From Helicoverpa zea (taxonomy: Eukaryota; Arthropoda; Insecta; Lepidoptera; Noctuidae): DNA of 64,000 nt. Location of the stretch: contig NC_061465.1 in the NCBI RefSeq assembly GCF_022581195.2, forward strand, positions 8,744,501 to 8,808,500, read 5' to 3'. The notes under the pieces were generated by a model that saw only the letters and a program-made list of their open reading frames with translations, did no database searches and had not been told where the DNA came from. The position numbers and the translations under genes were made by a program. Positions 37,714-50,225 of the stretch are shown one piece after another (within the stretch, counting starts at the first letter, position 1; each line of letters opens with the position of its first letter).

Positions 37714-39830
37714 CTGATGTTTATGTTATGTTCACCCTACTTATGATGTGTGCAGTATATTTGTATGGTCTGAAAATATAATTTAGGGTTATAGAAGAAA
37801 CACTGATTGAGTTTAATTAAGTAATAGGTGTATAGTTGAATTAAGAAGCTTGTTTTAAAATGGCTTTAAAATGTTGACAGGCTGATCGTTGAAATGTTTT
37901 TTTTTAGTTTTACTGAAAGCTAAGTTAGTATTTTTTCTCAACGATCGTATCAAAACCTTTTTGCTTATTCCTAATGGATTGGTTATTTATAACTTCAGTA
38001 TTTTACCCATTTAAATAACTACTCTAAAGTAAGGTATTCGCTCATGAAACTAAGCCTACAAACTAGTAAACGTAAGGTTATTATTTGACGACATTAGAGG
38101 TACATACATAGTTATTTATATGAATATGACGTGTCGATCTAGTGAGTACCGTATGATGACCAAAACATCAGCACAATGAACAATGCTCGGTAGCTCCGTA
38201 CAAAAAGGTCACTATATTGATATCGCGATAAATCTCTATACAGGCTGATACAAACACGCTTTATTTAATAACTCACAAATTAGCAGTTACTTAAAATATA
38301 GAACTGTATAAATAGGTATAAGTATGTTAGAAATTAAAATAAAACTTTGACACACAAGGGTGGTACTACACACCATTCATTATAAATACGCATACTTCCA
38401 TTTCCATCATCCATTGTAAATATTTTATTAAATCTTTGCCGAGCTGAAAATATGCAATCAATAATTGTGATTTTTTAAATGACATTCGTAATTGTTAATT
38501 ATTGCAATTTATACGAAATACCATCAGAGAATTTACGTCATTAAAATTAACTGTATACATTATCAATTAGATTCAATTATTTATTATTTATTAGGCAATT
38601 ACTATAGTCTTAATTCCTAGAGGAGATCTTTTATCCGTGTTTAAAGTCACTTGTATACCAAATATAACCTGAATTCGTTAAGAAATCGATGCTTGATTCA
38701 ATGACAAATGAATCAACAATTTTTCTGATTTACAATTTAACTAAAATAGTAAGTTTATAATTACTGAACCAAAAAGTGAACATGATGTAGGTGTCATCTT
38801 TCCGGTCGGTCACAATCTGACCGTTACATTTCAATAATCGTCTTAACAGTGAAGATCGCTTATCTGCCGCGCCCACCGGGCTAGTGATGTGACTTGCTAT
38901 CGATTAAATTAATCGATTTTTATATCGGTTAAGTATCGAGTACAGTGAAAAAATAGATTTTTATGAGATACTGAAAATATTAAAACAACATTTTGAAGTA
39001 ACAAATTATGAATAAATGTGATAGAAAATAAAAAAGTGTTATGTCTACATTGTGTGATACATAAATTATAGGTGTAGGTACATTACAAGTTATAATGTTA
39101 TTACTATGTATTACACCGCAGTTATGTTTAGCGGCATTTAAATTATGCTACAATATTTTTATCGACATTGAAAGCGGCGCACATCACTATGAGATCGCTG
39201 AGACGTGATTGTCTCCACAATAAAATGTGTCTCGGGTTAACAATGAGCAATCAAATTACTGTCACAGCGAGGCGGAGTGGACGCGCCTTGACCGCAACGC
39301 CTAAACTATGAAGCGGAACCAATGAACTTACTTGTGTACACAAAAAGAATTAAGAAAGAAATTAAAAAAGAAAGAAGGCAGAAAATTCATAATACGTTAC
39401 GCAATAGCCTCGTTCGTATATAGGCACTCAAATAACGGTAACTAAGCTACCGTTTAATAAAAAAGCCTCTATTCATTTTTCCCTTAGCAGGCCAGTGTTA
39501 CATACATAGATTTCAATATCAACCGTCTTAACCCGCGCGTGCGTACGTGATCCCAACCCGCGTATATTTCATAAGATTTTAGAGGTGCATGAATCACGCG
39601 AGACACGGAGCGGCGATCACTCACCGCTGCGCCGCGAACCCTTGGACCTCTGGCTGCTTAACATGCACGCCACGCACGCACCCTAGGCCCAACACTACGA
39701 TATGTGAGAGCTATTACTAGACACTTTGCCCGTGTTAATATTGCTCTAAATCTTCCATCGAAAAGCGTTTCCATCTCCGTCGATCAATTTGAAAGTACGT
39801 GTTTTTAACCTATTTTTTCTTTGCCCACAG

Positions 39831-41830
39831 AACCCAGCAACTATGTGTGCTCAACCTGCAAAGCGCGCGTTCACTCCGCGTGGAGGCTCCTCCAACATGT
39901 GCAACACGTGCATGGTGTTAAGATCTACGTTGAAGCTATGCCTCAGCCACAACCTAACAAGCAGAACCACTCGACGTCAAGTACTTCTTCGTCGAGCTCG
40001 GGCTGCTCCTCCACTGGCGCGCCTCTCCCACCGCCTAGCTTGCGCCACCACCCGTTACTGCCACCTCCTGACATGCACTCGCCGTTCGGAGTCAGTGGTT
40101 TACTAAGGATGCCATTGCCTGGTAGCCTACCACCGCTGGCTCATCCTTCGGTCCCTCCGACGCCTTTGTTCGCGCGGCCGAACCATCACGATCATCGTTT
40201 TAGAATGGAACAGCTCGTCTCAGAGCAGTTCCGTCACCACGGTCTCAACCTAGCAGCCGCGGCTGCTGCTGTGGCGGCAAACTCCCTGCCTCCACACCAG
40301 GCATTTCCATCACCGGCAGACCGACCACCGGTCGTACCTACGTCGGTATCGGGCCGGGACAGGGCCCCACCAGTATCTCAACCCCTTTCACTAGAACCCC
40401 AGCTGGATTTTTACTCGCAGCGCTTGCGGCAACTGGCCGGTACGACCAGTCCAGGGGCGGCCACAGGCAATTCCAGCTCTCCTAGCCCCAGGAAGCATTC
40501 GCCTCCGTTCGCTTCCCCGTCGCCCTCCAGAGTCGGACAGACTCCTCCGGTGGGCGCCGGACCTGGGACGGTGGACGCGCCTCGCGAAGCAACGAGGCCG
40601 CACAGTTCGACTTCACCCGAACGTCGAATTGAAACGCTGACGGCAGATGCCCCGCCAACGGAGCGCCCGACATCAACACCACCTGCAAAGCGTAACAACG
40701 ACGAAGCAATCCATTCCTGTGAATTCTGTGGAAAGAAATTCCGATTTGAAAATAACTTAATCGTCCATCGTCGCTCACACACAGGTGAGAAACCTTTTAA
40801 ATGTACAGAATGTGACGAAGCGTTTGAGAAAGCCTCGAAACTAAAACGACACATGAAAGTACATAGAGCGCCTGATGCAAATACAGAAGATGGCGAGTCT
40901 GGTGGTGATACTGGTGAAGACGATTCAGATGATGAATTGGAGGATGAGGAGTTGGACGGGGAGGAAGAGGAAGAAAACGAAGATGGTGATGATGTAGAGG
41001 AGGCAGAAGACTTAACTGTCTCCAATAGTAGTGCTCCTTCTGCACCTACGAGAAAACAAACGCCTGTTATGCAAAACAACCCGCCAAGCGCCTCAGTTGT
41101 CGGCGAATTAATGGACAAATTCGGTTTATCTAACATTGCTCAATACAGTGAAGCTTTCAAACAAGCTTTGCAAGAGTCAGGGAATTCTCTCAAGTGGCAA
41201 TTAGCTAAAGATAGAGACAATAACAATGGCCCTCCTAGTGACAAACCAAACGGCATGCCACCAACTGCCGCATTACGTTTAAAAGAGGAGTTCGCTAAAA
41301 TGCCACCTCAACCCCATCCTCTATTCAACCCTTTTGAGAATCCATTTGAAGCGTCAAAACGTATAAAGCTCGACATGGACCGAGGGGAGGGATGGTGGTT
41401 ACCCACCTTACATGCTCAACGGCCGCCAGAGAATATATTTGACGGCCTCAAAAATAGCGGCAATGGCTTGCTACAGAACCCTTTACTAAAATCGAAAGAG
41501 GGACGACGGAATGACACCTGCGAATTCTGCGGGAAGGTCTTCAAGAACTGCTCAAACTTAACGGTCCACCGGCGGTCGCATACCGGGGAGAAACCGTACA
41601 AATGTGAACTGTGCTCATACGCGTGCGCCCAGAGCTCCAAGCTGACAAGGCACATGAAGACTCACGGACGACTGGGCAAGGACGTTTACCGCTGCCGGTT
41701 CTGCGAAATGCCCTTCTCCGTGCCGTCGACGCTCGAAAAGCATATGCGAAAGTGTGTTGTGAATCAAAGTAATGGTGCTCCTTTAGCTCTATCCGATGAC
41801 TCTAACGCGTGCCGTGATGAGGCGTCGTGA
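39831..41830 (+). CDS. Bcl11: BCL11 homologue, large final coding exon (five C2H2-type fingers)
   Basis: Encodes residues 201-866 and the stop (TGA 41828-41830). It starts right after TTTGCCCACAG; earlier in-frame codons upstream are intron. Order of parts: C2H2 finger with C207, C210, H223, H228 and the HSAWRLLQH core; Pro/Ser-rich stretch with a short poly-Ala run; conserved LDFYSQRLRQLAG motif (392-404); paired fingers C497/C500/H513/H517 and C525/C528/H541/H545 with a TGEKPF linker; acidic Asp/Glu tract (about 553-594); a FGLSNIAQYSEAFKQAL motif resembling a vertebrate BCL11 motif; KRIKLD (710-715, possible nuclear signal); and three C-terminal fingers beginning at C764, C792 and C822. 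This is the layout of long BCL11 isoforms, nuclear repressors that bind DNA and work with chromatin complexes in neuronal development. The last finger has H838 then C842 rather than a second His. Arthropods usually have one BCL11 gene, so A and B cannot be told apart. Confidence 0.97.
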
Positions 41831-43126
41831 CTCTACCCGTGGGGTGGGCTCCGCCTGCCGCCGCCCGCGCCGCCCAGCCAGATCTTCTAAGATCTGCTCC
41901 GGTCACGTGTTCCGTCGCGTTACTCCAGGAAGTACGCAAGATACGAACGTTCGCGTAGACCGGACTCAGGCCGAGTTATGTTCAATTTCTAGTCTTAAGG
42001 ATTGAATATTGACAAAATTGTTGTTTATACGCACGCAATATGAGCCCAAAAGTTTGCACCGAAGGGCATTAATTTAGTTACTGTAATCGTAAGTGACATA
42101 TCTTCTTCGTACTGAACAATGTTGATACCAGTTGCATTGTTAATGTTATTTTTTCATTTTGTTCGTTCGGAGGCTGTAAGTATGTCTGCAGTTTTATGTT
42201 ACGTACTTTCGATCTTGTTTTGACATGTTTTTTTATTCATAGAAAAAATGTGGAAACCAATGCCAAAGTTAGCTATGTTGATTTAAATATACTTACTATT
42301 TAGTTTATAAGATGTATAGTGTCAATTAAATTAGAATTCTTTCCAGTATTTTCTAGGATCTTCATAGTTTGATGTAGTATGTGTTTGACGAGTAAGTTGT
42401 TTCGTAATTTTAGTATATCGTGTACAATAATAAGCGAAATGTTTCCTATCCTAGATAAACAAACTTGTGTACATATTTGATGTAAGTTTATTTGTGTAAA
42501 TCGAGTACCTACCTATTGATGTTCATATTTATAGACGATATTTCAAGGATTATAACAAAATTCGAATGAGAAAAACGGTGAGTTTCCTGTAATCGATAAT
42601 TTATTTAAGCATTGTAGAAAGCGAAATTGGAATCGATTAATGGTAGGCGTTATTCGTATCGAGGTACTTGTATGTTTAATTAGCGATTAAATTATTAAAT
42701 TTAAATTATCACTGTGAGATCGATATTCGTTCATGTGCTATTATTTCTTGTGGAAGCTAGTTATTTTATTAAGACTGAACACAATATTCCAGTTTTGTTT
42801 TTTTTATATAAATAATTTTCTTCGTGAATTTCATTCGTACCTAAATTAGTCCAAGCGTGAAATCTTTCAGTATACGTACTTAATGTAAATTATAATAGAA
42901 TTTATATTAGATAATTGTAAGTAAATTATAATAGAAACATTTTGTCGTCCATAACTGTCTCCTCACTATTAGGCCTTCTTCAGACGGTGTTAGTACAAAG
43001 GACAGTATTCTTTAGTGATAGTTTACTAACGCTGTGTGAACAACGCCTAATTTCGTACACATTTCCAATTTGTATTTTGAAAATATTTTTTTAGGCAATC
43101 ATTTACGAAAATTGTAATGGTTGTTT

Positions 43127-43132
43127 AATAAA
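43127..43132 (+). terminator. Bcl11: Candidate poly(A) signal, proximal
   Basis: AATAAA followed within about 30 bases by a GT-richer stretch (TTTTGTGAATC, TTGGGATGTTTG). It would give a 3' UTR of about 1.3 kb. Confidence 0.4.
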
Positions 43133-43462
43133 AATATTTTGTGAATCATACTTGGGATGTTTGAAATCATTTAAATGATTCACGGAACCCACCCGAATAT
43201 ATTAAAATTGTACAGTCGAACCAAGATATAAATGTTATTACTTTTTAATTTCGTTGTATGGTTGGTAAAAATAGATAATGTTAGATTGTAAAATGAGAAA
43301 AAAACCATTTCCCATTTTCTATTAATAACACATTTTTTTGAAAAGGACGGGACGACGAATGGAGACAAAATAGAGAAAAAAAAACTAAAACAAATTTTAT
43401 TGTGTAACTACGTGAAAGATGAACTGTTTTTATTATTTTTCATTTTTATTATTTTTATTTTC

Positions 43463-43468
43463 AATAAA
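43463..43468 (+). terminator. Bcl11: Candidate poly(A) signal, distal
   Basis: AATAAA followed by a T/GT-rich downstream region (GATTTGTTAATC, TTTTGTCGTTTG). It would give a 3' UTR of about 1.65 kb. Signals of this kind arise easily in AT-rich DNA. Confidence 0.4.
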
Positions 43469-43490
43469 TATCCACGATTTGTTAATCAGT

Positions 43491-44115
43491 TTTGTCGTTT
43501 GATTTTCTACACGTGCACCTTTTACCCTATTCGGAAGAAAGAATGATCTGAAGTCCAAAAAGTTTTGATGCTTTAGCTGGCTAGTTCTAGAATAGTCTGC
43601 CAAAAGTCTCACGAGTGCACATTTTTCTTAAGTTTCAATGATTTCTCTTCTACTAACATGCAGCAGGATTGGGTTAGACTCTCATGACTAGCAATATTAA
43701 AAAAAAATACAAGTGACATGTTGTGGTAACAAGTAGTACCTATTGGTTTATTTATATGAATGTTTCTCAAAGACTAGCAACTTATGAGAAAAAATGCTTA
43801 AGAACAAAATGATGTAGCTATGACTCCAAAATGCAATTTGCAATGACAAGGCGAAAAATCAAAAAATAGTTTTTAGATAGGTAAACAAATAAGCTGAACG
43901 AGTTCATTCCAGGCCAGTAAGAGTATCAATGCAGTTCTTATAGGAAAAAGGTAAAGTATGAATATAGGAATGCAAGAAACAAATGGAACTGAAAGCGTTT
44001 ACTAAGACTTACATTCATCATCACACTGAGGTTTTCCGAAAGCTTTTTGCGGGCTTATATTGAATAATGATGATGATGCGTAGGACATTTATAGTGCACA
44101 AAGATTTTCGCAGAC
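43491..44115. other. AT-rich intergenic DNA, no gene seen
   Basis: Between the BCL11 3' end and the second SINE. Short GATGATGATG run near 44068-44078. Nothing else recognised. Confidence 0.5.
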
Positions 44116-44131
44116 ACAGGTCTTATTGGAT

Positions 44132-44413
44132 CATCATCCTCCGAGCCTGTTTCCCAATCATGTTGGGGTCGGCTTCCAGTCTAACCGGATTCAGCTGAGT
44201 ACCAGTGCTTTACAAGAAGCGAGTGCCTATCTGACCTCCTCATCCCAGTTACACGGGCAACCCGATACCCCTTGGTTAGACTGGTGTCAGACTTACTGGC
44301 TTCTGATTACCCGTAACGACTGCCAAGGATGTTCAATGACAGCCGGGACCTACAGTTTAACGTGACATCTGAAACACAGCCAATGGTGTCTAAGATATAC
44401 TTAGAAAGTACAT
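44132..44413 (-). mobile_element. SINE copy 2, 5'-truncated
   Basis: Same family and orientation as the copy at 8726-9113 and nearly identical over the shared part, but the tRNA-like head with A and B boxes is missing. Sequence stops at the GTACATAC block. An exact 16-bp target-site duplication ACAGGTCTTATTGGAT flanks it at 44116-44131 and 44414-44429, so the truncation happened at insertion and not later. Confidence 0.92.
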
Positions 44414-44429
44414 ACAGGTCTTATTGGAT

Positions 44430-46554
44430 AGTCTTATATCAATAGAAAGAAAAAAAAACTGTTATTAATGCGTAGGACGACGAAGTGATTGGACACAGCA
44501 GTGGACGTAGGTAATAAGCCGTGATGATAATGACTGTGGTGAGTATTTAGGTAGTATCTGATTGGAGTAAAGAGAAACTTCTAAAACATTAGAATGTGAG
44601 ATTAAACCTTGCATGCACGAAGAAAACAAAACTGACTTCTAGATTAATACTTACATGTTATGGATGTTATGGGATAAGTGATACCTACTAGGCCCCTTTA
44701 TACTTAATCTGATATCGATTCTGATTGGATTATTCTTCCTTATTTGATAAATAATATTGCTAAAGCTGTGTTCAATAAGCAACTTTTCTTTTACTTCTAT
44801 TTTAAGACTAGAAGTGTCACCATCCCATTCTCATTATGGTTTCATATTTAAATTTAAGAATGGTTTTACAGAAAAACCTTAGGTAAGAAAGTATTATACA
44901 ACGAATTAAAAAGGCCCCGCTTAATATTTTATTTTGTACCTAATTAAAATCTAGTAGTAGTCGCCACTACTTGTATGATTAACGCTCAATCCTTCTCCAT
45001 GTGAGAGGAGGCTTGTACCCAGCAGTAGGACGATAAAAAGGCTGTAACAGTAACAGTAGGTAAATCTAGTAACATTTTTTTGTTGTAATTTAAAAAAAAA
45101 GGTAATTGAACCATCTGAATAAGACTGATAAGTAGGTAGACTTGTAATTGTTTATAGGACTTAGTTTTCCGAAGCTATAGGCAAGTAGATAATTTGTATG
45201 AACTTTAAAATAATTATGCGATGTTAGGAATTCAAAACCTTAGGTGTTCAAAAAAGTAGTATATCCTAAATGGATATACCTACTTACTCAGGTCGGTGTA
45301 TAACCCTTTTTTCAGTTGATACGAGTGGTATGTATTAATGACTACAACTTAATTAAGTAGGTTTAAAAACAATATTTTTCCTTACAACATAGACGTTCTT
45401 TGGCAAACTTTAGAATTTATGTACTTACATAAGTAGAAGAACAAGTTCTAAAATTCGAATCTAAAATCTACGCCCATATAGCGCAAACTACATATCTAAT
45501 TAACATTATAACATTTTTATAAATAACACTTTTACAAAATAATGCTAAAGTCCAAAATATCCTCGGAGTAAACTTCCCTCGCTCAAACGTACCCCTCTCT
45601 ATAAAGTTACAAAGTTCGTACGGCTGAGCTGCCAGCGCCATCTAGCGTCGAGTAGCTAAAACAAAGTTGTTGGACTTGCTATAACAGTATAATATTCAAT
45701 TGGTTACACTTATTTAAATCGTGATAATTATGGAAATAAGTATTTTTTTACGAAACAAAATGCTTTTAATTCTTTCTCTGTGTTTGGTCTTTCAGTACCT
45801 ACTTTATCAAGAAAATAATGTAGGTAGGTATTTCAGTTATCAATTAGTAAAGGTTTTGTGAATGTTCTTTTAGATAGATTGCAAGTTTATCAGTGATTAA
45901 GAGCAGTTTTCTTTTTAACATTCATACTTTTATCTTCATACACCTACTTCATTCATAATATGCATTGGTTTGACAAAACTTTTTATCTGAACTCATAAGT
46001 TTCACCTTCAAATATTCAATAACCTATAATCAAGTAAACATTATTATATTCTAATAAACATTATTGGAATTAATGGTCGAATTGGAAAATAAATAAGTAT
46101 TAGAATTTCAAAGATCGTGATATCGATGTTTTCTACTAAATGCAACAAAAATCCAATAGATGGCAGAAGTGTCGAAGAATTACACAGGCATAATGGTTAT
46201 ATATATAGATGGCAGCACTAAAAGAAAGCTGAAAGGAGTCAGAGATTTCTGGAACAAGTGTGATAAGTTGGTATGGTTTGAAAAAGGATAAGGTTAAGAT
46301 TTTCTTTACAAATGTGAGAAATTACACTTAATCTACAATTTTATTCGTAAACTTAGTACTTACATAAAATGTATTTTAGTCATGGTAACGTTGTTGGGCT
46401 ACTAAATTATTGCCCGCCTAATTCTAAATTGATATTGAAATCAAATCAAATCTTCGTTCTCTTCAGTTCTACTTAATTGAAGATGAAAATATTTTAGATC
46501 TGTCGCCTAAATAGTTAATAATGTAACATACATTTTCATAAAAATCTTCTGACT
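44430..46554. other. AT-rich intergenic DNA with a repeat tail fragment
   Basis: No gene supported. Contains the second copy of the CCCAGCAGT-type repeat at about 44978-45056. At about 45630-45660 it has a GC-richer GCGCCATCTAGCGTCGAGTAG string whose reverse strand contains TAGATGGCGC, similar to the insect CTCF core. Two further TAGATGGCAG strings lie near 46157 and 46206. Confidence 0.45.
44978..45056 (+). repeat. Interspersed repeat fragment, second copy
   Basis: Matches the block in BCL11 intron 3 at about 29323-29398 (GCTCAATCCTTCTCC, GTGAGAGGAGGC, CCCAGCAGT, GGACGATA). Slightly more decayed (CCCAGCAGTAGGACG). Confidence 0.72.
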
Positions 46555-47066
46555 CGGCTATATATATTTATTGATCCTGGCCGATTTCGGCCACAGCGAC
46601 TTGGATCTGCGCTTAATTTTGAGAGCTTCGCTGGTGTGCTCTCCAGTGACTGACAAAGCCAATTTTTGCAGTGAATGTCCGTCCACATTCACTGCAAGTC
46701 AGCACTCCTCCGATATAAGTGTATTGGATGGTCGCGGGTGGTCGGGCCTTAAGCTCATCTCGCCTAGCGTCGAGCTGTTCTCTCCGCCGGCTCTCAAACT
46801 CGCACACCTTGTCCTTAATAGTCCGCCTCCATTTGGTCCTATCTGCCGCCATAGCCTCCCAGTGTGACGGATCTAAGTCACATCTCTTAATGTGGCGTTT
46901 CAGCACATCTTTGTACCGCAGACGTTGACCACCCTGCTTACGCTTGCCAGTCTCCAGTTCTGAGTAGAAGACGCGCTTTGCTACTCTGGCATCTGACATC
47001 CGGGAGACATGACCAGCCCAGCGCAGCTGTCGACGCATTAGATAGGCCTCAATACCGCTGATTCGG
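46555..47066 (-). pseudogene. LINE 3' end: C-terminal ORF fragment and 3' UTR
   Basis: On the minus strand, a frame to a stop at 46613 encodes the typical C-terminus of a LINE polyprotein: MRRQLRWAGHVSRM, then SDARVAKRVFYSEL, GQRLRYKDVLKRH, AADRTKWRR, and a terminal zinc finger CSECGRTF...HWRAH. Reverse-transcriptase catalytic motifs are absent, so this is a 5'-truncated dead copy. Downstream on the minus strand are a GGCCGAAATCGGCC palindrome and AATAAA, consistent with the element's 3' end. Its 5' side is cut by SINE copy 3. The family is a LINE of the RTE/CR1 group in a broad sense, not resolved further. Confidence 0.85.
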
Positions 47067-47456
47067 CTCATCATCCTCCGAGCCTTTTTCCCAAACTATG
47101 TTGGGGTCGGCTTCCAGTCTAACCGGATGTAGTTGAGTACTAGTGCTTTACAAGGAGCGACTGCCCTGCCTGACCTCCTCAACCCAGTTACCCGGGCAAC
47201 CCAATACCCCTTGGTTAGACTGGTGTCAGACTTACTGGCTTCTGACTACCCGTAACGACTGCCAAAGATGTTCTATGACAGCCGGGACCTACAGTTTATC
47301 GTGCCATCCGAAACACAGTCATTGGTGTCTAAGATATACTTAGAAAGTACATACAAACTTAGAAAAGTTGCATTGGTACTTGCCTGACCTGGAATCGAAC
47401 CCGCGCCCTCATACTCGAGAGGTTGGTTCTTTGCCCACTAGGCCACCACGACTATA
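47067..47456 (-). mobile_element. SINE copy 3, full length, inserted into a LINE remnant
   Basis: Complete copy with the tRNA-like head (TGGCCTAGTGGGCAA and GGTTCGATTCC on the minus strand) and the ATCATCCTCCGAGCC end. A 13-bp target-site duplication ACCGCTGATTCGG lies at 47054-47066 and 47457-47469. The duplicated bases on the left are part of the LINE reading frame, so this SINE landed in, and is younger than, the LINE copy. Confidence 0.92.
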
Positions 47457-47469
47457 ACCGCTGATTCGG

Positions 47470-50060
47470 TCACACTGAAAAAAACCGAACAAAATTCCTC
47501 TCAACAAACAACGAACTTTCACATTTCGAATATCACTAAGGACATAGAATACCACCCTCTCCATCAAAATGATCTCCAATAAGAATTCACCCTTACAAAA
47601 AATATCCTAAATGGAAATTTTCCCTTTTCACGCTGACCGGTTCAATCGCCACTACTTGTATGTCCGGGGGCTATTTTGACCAATGGCCGGTCAGTGCGTG
47701 ACCACGCCCCTTTTACGGACATCGGTCAGACAGGGGGACTTGATATTGGAAAAATTTGTTGAGTGTTGTGAATATTTTGGGTATTTTTTTTAAGGCGAGT
47801 AAAATTAAATTGAAATTACGTGAATTAAATAGGTTTATGGTAAGTGCCTAGTAGTCTCAAAGGTGTTTTTTCTTTGCTTACAAAATTATTCCTCACAATA
47901 TGTATAGAAACTTAACCACTGAATTGGTAGTGAAATGGGACCAAGAACAGATATACGTTAGGTCCTATATTAAACATAATGATACTTAGTAGTGATATTA
48001 TATCTATTTATTGATTTTAAAAGAGTTTGTTTTCTTACTTTATTAAATAATTATTTTTCTTTTTTTGCATCCTCTTTCATTAAGTCTTTTGGTACAGACG
48101 CTACAGAACCTTATTCGTAAGGTTCCTCCGTTTGATAGAAATGTCTTATTTTACAATGAACCCACCACAGTTTTAAACAAATGTTTTTTTTTTAATCTAG
48201 CATAACAAACCATCTTTGGAATCAATTACAAAAATGACCGTTACGCACATAATTGTTATTAGTATTGTTATTTTAAAATTATTATTGAAATAAATAGTAC
48301 CATCTGCCATTTTGAACAATGCACTTTTTTGCACACATTTTGCAAGTGTACCGAGGGTCCTATTTCTAAGAAAACAGGTTTACAGTTTGCATTCATAAAT
48401 TCAGTTGAAAGAGTTACTTAGTTTTCATTTTGTATCAAAAAGATTTTTGGCGTTAGAAATAATTATTATGAACTTTAGACATGGAAAGAGTTGCTTTGAG
48501 GTAAAAATAACAAAAATACAAATAAGGGACCAAAGTAGATCAAACATACAAACGGTATGTTATGTGAAACATAGGTAATCACAAAAGTAATGTCTCTCGA
48601 AATACAGGCGTTTACGTGACTTGAAAAAATACATATACATATAGAACTAGAAGTAAGTACATATTTAATTTATTTTTCGCTACAGGCTTAGTTACTACAA
48701 CTACAATAAGAGAGTACTTACCTATATCTTGTCACAGCAAAACCGGCCCCAACATATGTAGTTGTTAAAGGGCTCTGAAGATGATGCTGATGATGATATT
48801 ATCACAGCAAAAAATAACACTACTTCACAAAATGATAAAAATAACATTACCTCACAAAATGATAAAAATAACACTAGTTTACGGATTTTATCGCATTAAT
48901 AATAAAATTTTGATTTCTGACACTTACGCGAACATTAGACATTGAAATAAAACTAGAATAACTATTTTTCCCGAAATGCCTACATTTTTCTGGATTTTTA
49001 GAGGAACTGTATCTTTTATACCTAGTAGGCCGGATTTGAAACATCTCCAGATGTTTTTTTTTTATTTCAATAGCCTCGCAAATCATCCTCATTCTAGACA
49101 TTATTTAATCGTAGACGTTTACGTTATTCGCGGAAGTGTCAGAAATCAACAAATTATAAAAAGTTTTACAAGATGAACTTTGTAGATAAAGGCTCAGAGA
49201 AAACCGTATGTGTATAAGATATTGCGTTAATCAAAACAGAAATGTTTAATCAGTAAATAAATATTTTTACGTAAGTAGGTACCTAAGCCCCCGTAACCCT
49301 CCAACCATCAATAGGACAACAATTCAAAACTAATAACTTATCGTTACATCAACATGATCAATAAAAATAATAATAAGTGAGGACATATGTTTCACAATAC
49401 GTAATAAAACTTTTTTATTATCAGAAAACAACATTTTTACCCCACAAAGCGCACGCGACGAAGGGTTGATTTAAGAGAAAAACAGGGAAATGGGTCGAAG
49501 AGGTCATTCTGTACCGAGGGCTGCAGTGAAAGGGTTAAAACGCCCTAATAACTGGTCATATAGACCTGGCGTGGGTTTGATGGAACCGGTTCAATTCAAT
49601 ATTGACCGTTTTATACTTATTTTACTTATCAGCTTAAAATTGGTCAGTTGATGTGCAGGAATAAGAAGACTCATCAGCTTCAAAAAATGCATATTATTAT
49701 AATGTTAGTAATTTCATTCTTAGATTGGAACTACTGAAATATTTATTTTTTCATCATATCGTTTGTATACACGTCTTACACAAAGACAGGCTCGATAAAA
49801 ATATAGGATAACAAAAAGTAGCCAAGTACAATTATATCGTACCTACTTAGTAAATTACCATTAGGTACTGAAATACGATTGGTTAATAATATCAAGAAAA
49901 GAATTATCCTAACTTAAATTCATAGTAAAGTAGGGTTTTCCATCTTAATATAACCTAGGAAGGTATAAAATAGCCCCTTAGATAAGTGCCTGCATTTTGA
50001 GCTAACGATGATCCATTATGAGAAGACATTGTTAGCACAAATTCTAGACCAGGTAGGGTC
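47470..50060. other. Intergenic DNA, mostly AT-rich, no gene seen
   Basis: A GC-richer patch at about 47628-47745 contains facing CTGACCGG and CCGGTCAG strings and may be regulatory. A tandem duplicate CACAAAATGATAAAAATAAC occurs near 48827-48873. No coding region or RNA gene recognised. Confidence 0.45.
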
Positions 50061-50225
50061 TTTATCAACCTGGCCTTTTCCGAACTACATTGGAGTTCAA
50101 CTTCCATGATGCAGCTGAGTACCAATATTTTACATGGAGCGATGACCCTTCTGACCCATGATAAAACAAGTGGGCAGATTTTTTGTCCTCTTACTGTCCG
50201 TGAAGACTGACAATGATAGTACAAA
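50060..50225 (-). mobile_element. Decayed SINE copy 4
   Basis: Degenerate match to the tail half of the SINE family: CCTTTTCCGAACTACATTGG, then GTTCAACTTCCA, CAGCTGAGTACCA, TTTTACATGGAGCGATGACC and TCTGACCC correspond in order to blocks of the full copies. Many substitutions and no obvious target-site duplication, so it is an old insertion. The reverse frame at 49955-50224 over it is incidental. Confidence 0.7.

Larger units (their letters stand above)
29651..39830 (+). other. Bcl11: BCL11 intron 4 (10.2 kb)
   Basis: GT-AG intron from GTAAGT to the acceptor TTTTTTCTTTGCCCACAG. Mostly AT-rich, with GC-richer islands at about 35910-36060, 36420-36540, 36955-37090, 39180-39310 and 39530-39690. 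It also holds a three-copy 30-bp tandem repeat at 37624-37713. No coding exon is supported inside; open frames here are short and without domains. Confidence 0.75.
41831..43490 (+). other. Bcl11: BCL11 3' UTR
   Basis: Follows the stop codon with AT-rich, non-coding sequence and no intron signals that I would trust. An 8-bp stem (CAGATCTT/AAGATCTG) lies just after the stop at 41879-41896. The end is set by the candidate poly(A) signals near 43127 and 43463; the extent is an estimate. Confidence 0.6.

Noticed and set aside
39821..39830. Upstream start for the large zinc-finger frame, beginning at TTG 39821
   Set aside because: The bases are the polypyrimidine tract and AG of the intron 4 acceptor; the family match starts at the exon boundary and the splice phase fits exon 4.
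40411..41136. 241-residue minus-strand frame
   Set aside because: Antisense shadow of the BCL11 exon; the Ser-rich run is the complement of the acidic tract.
48827..48873. Possible CRISPR-like or satellite array (CACAAAATGATAAAAATAAC repeats)
   Set aside because: Only two AT-rich units plus a partial one, no spacers; simple local duplication in a eukaryotic genome.
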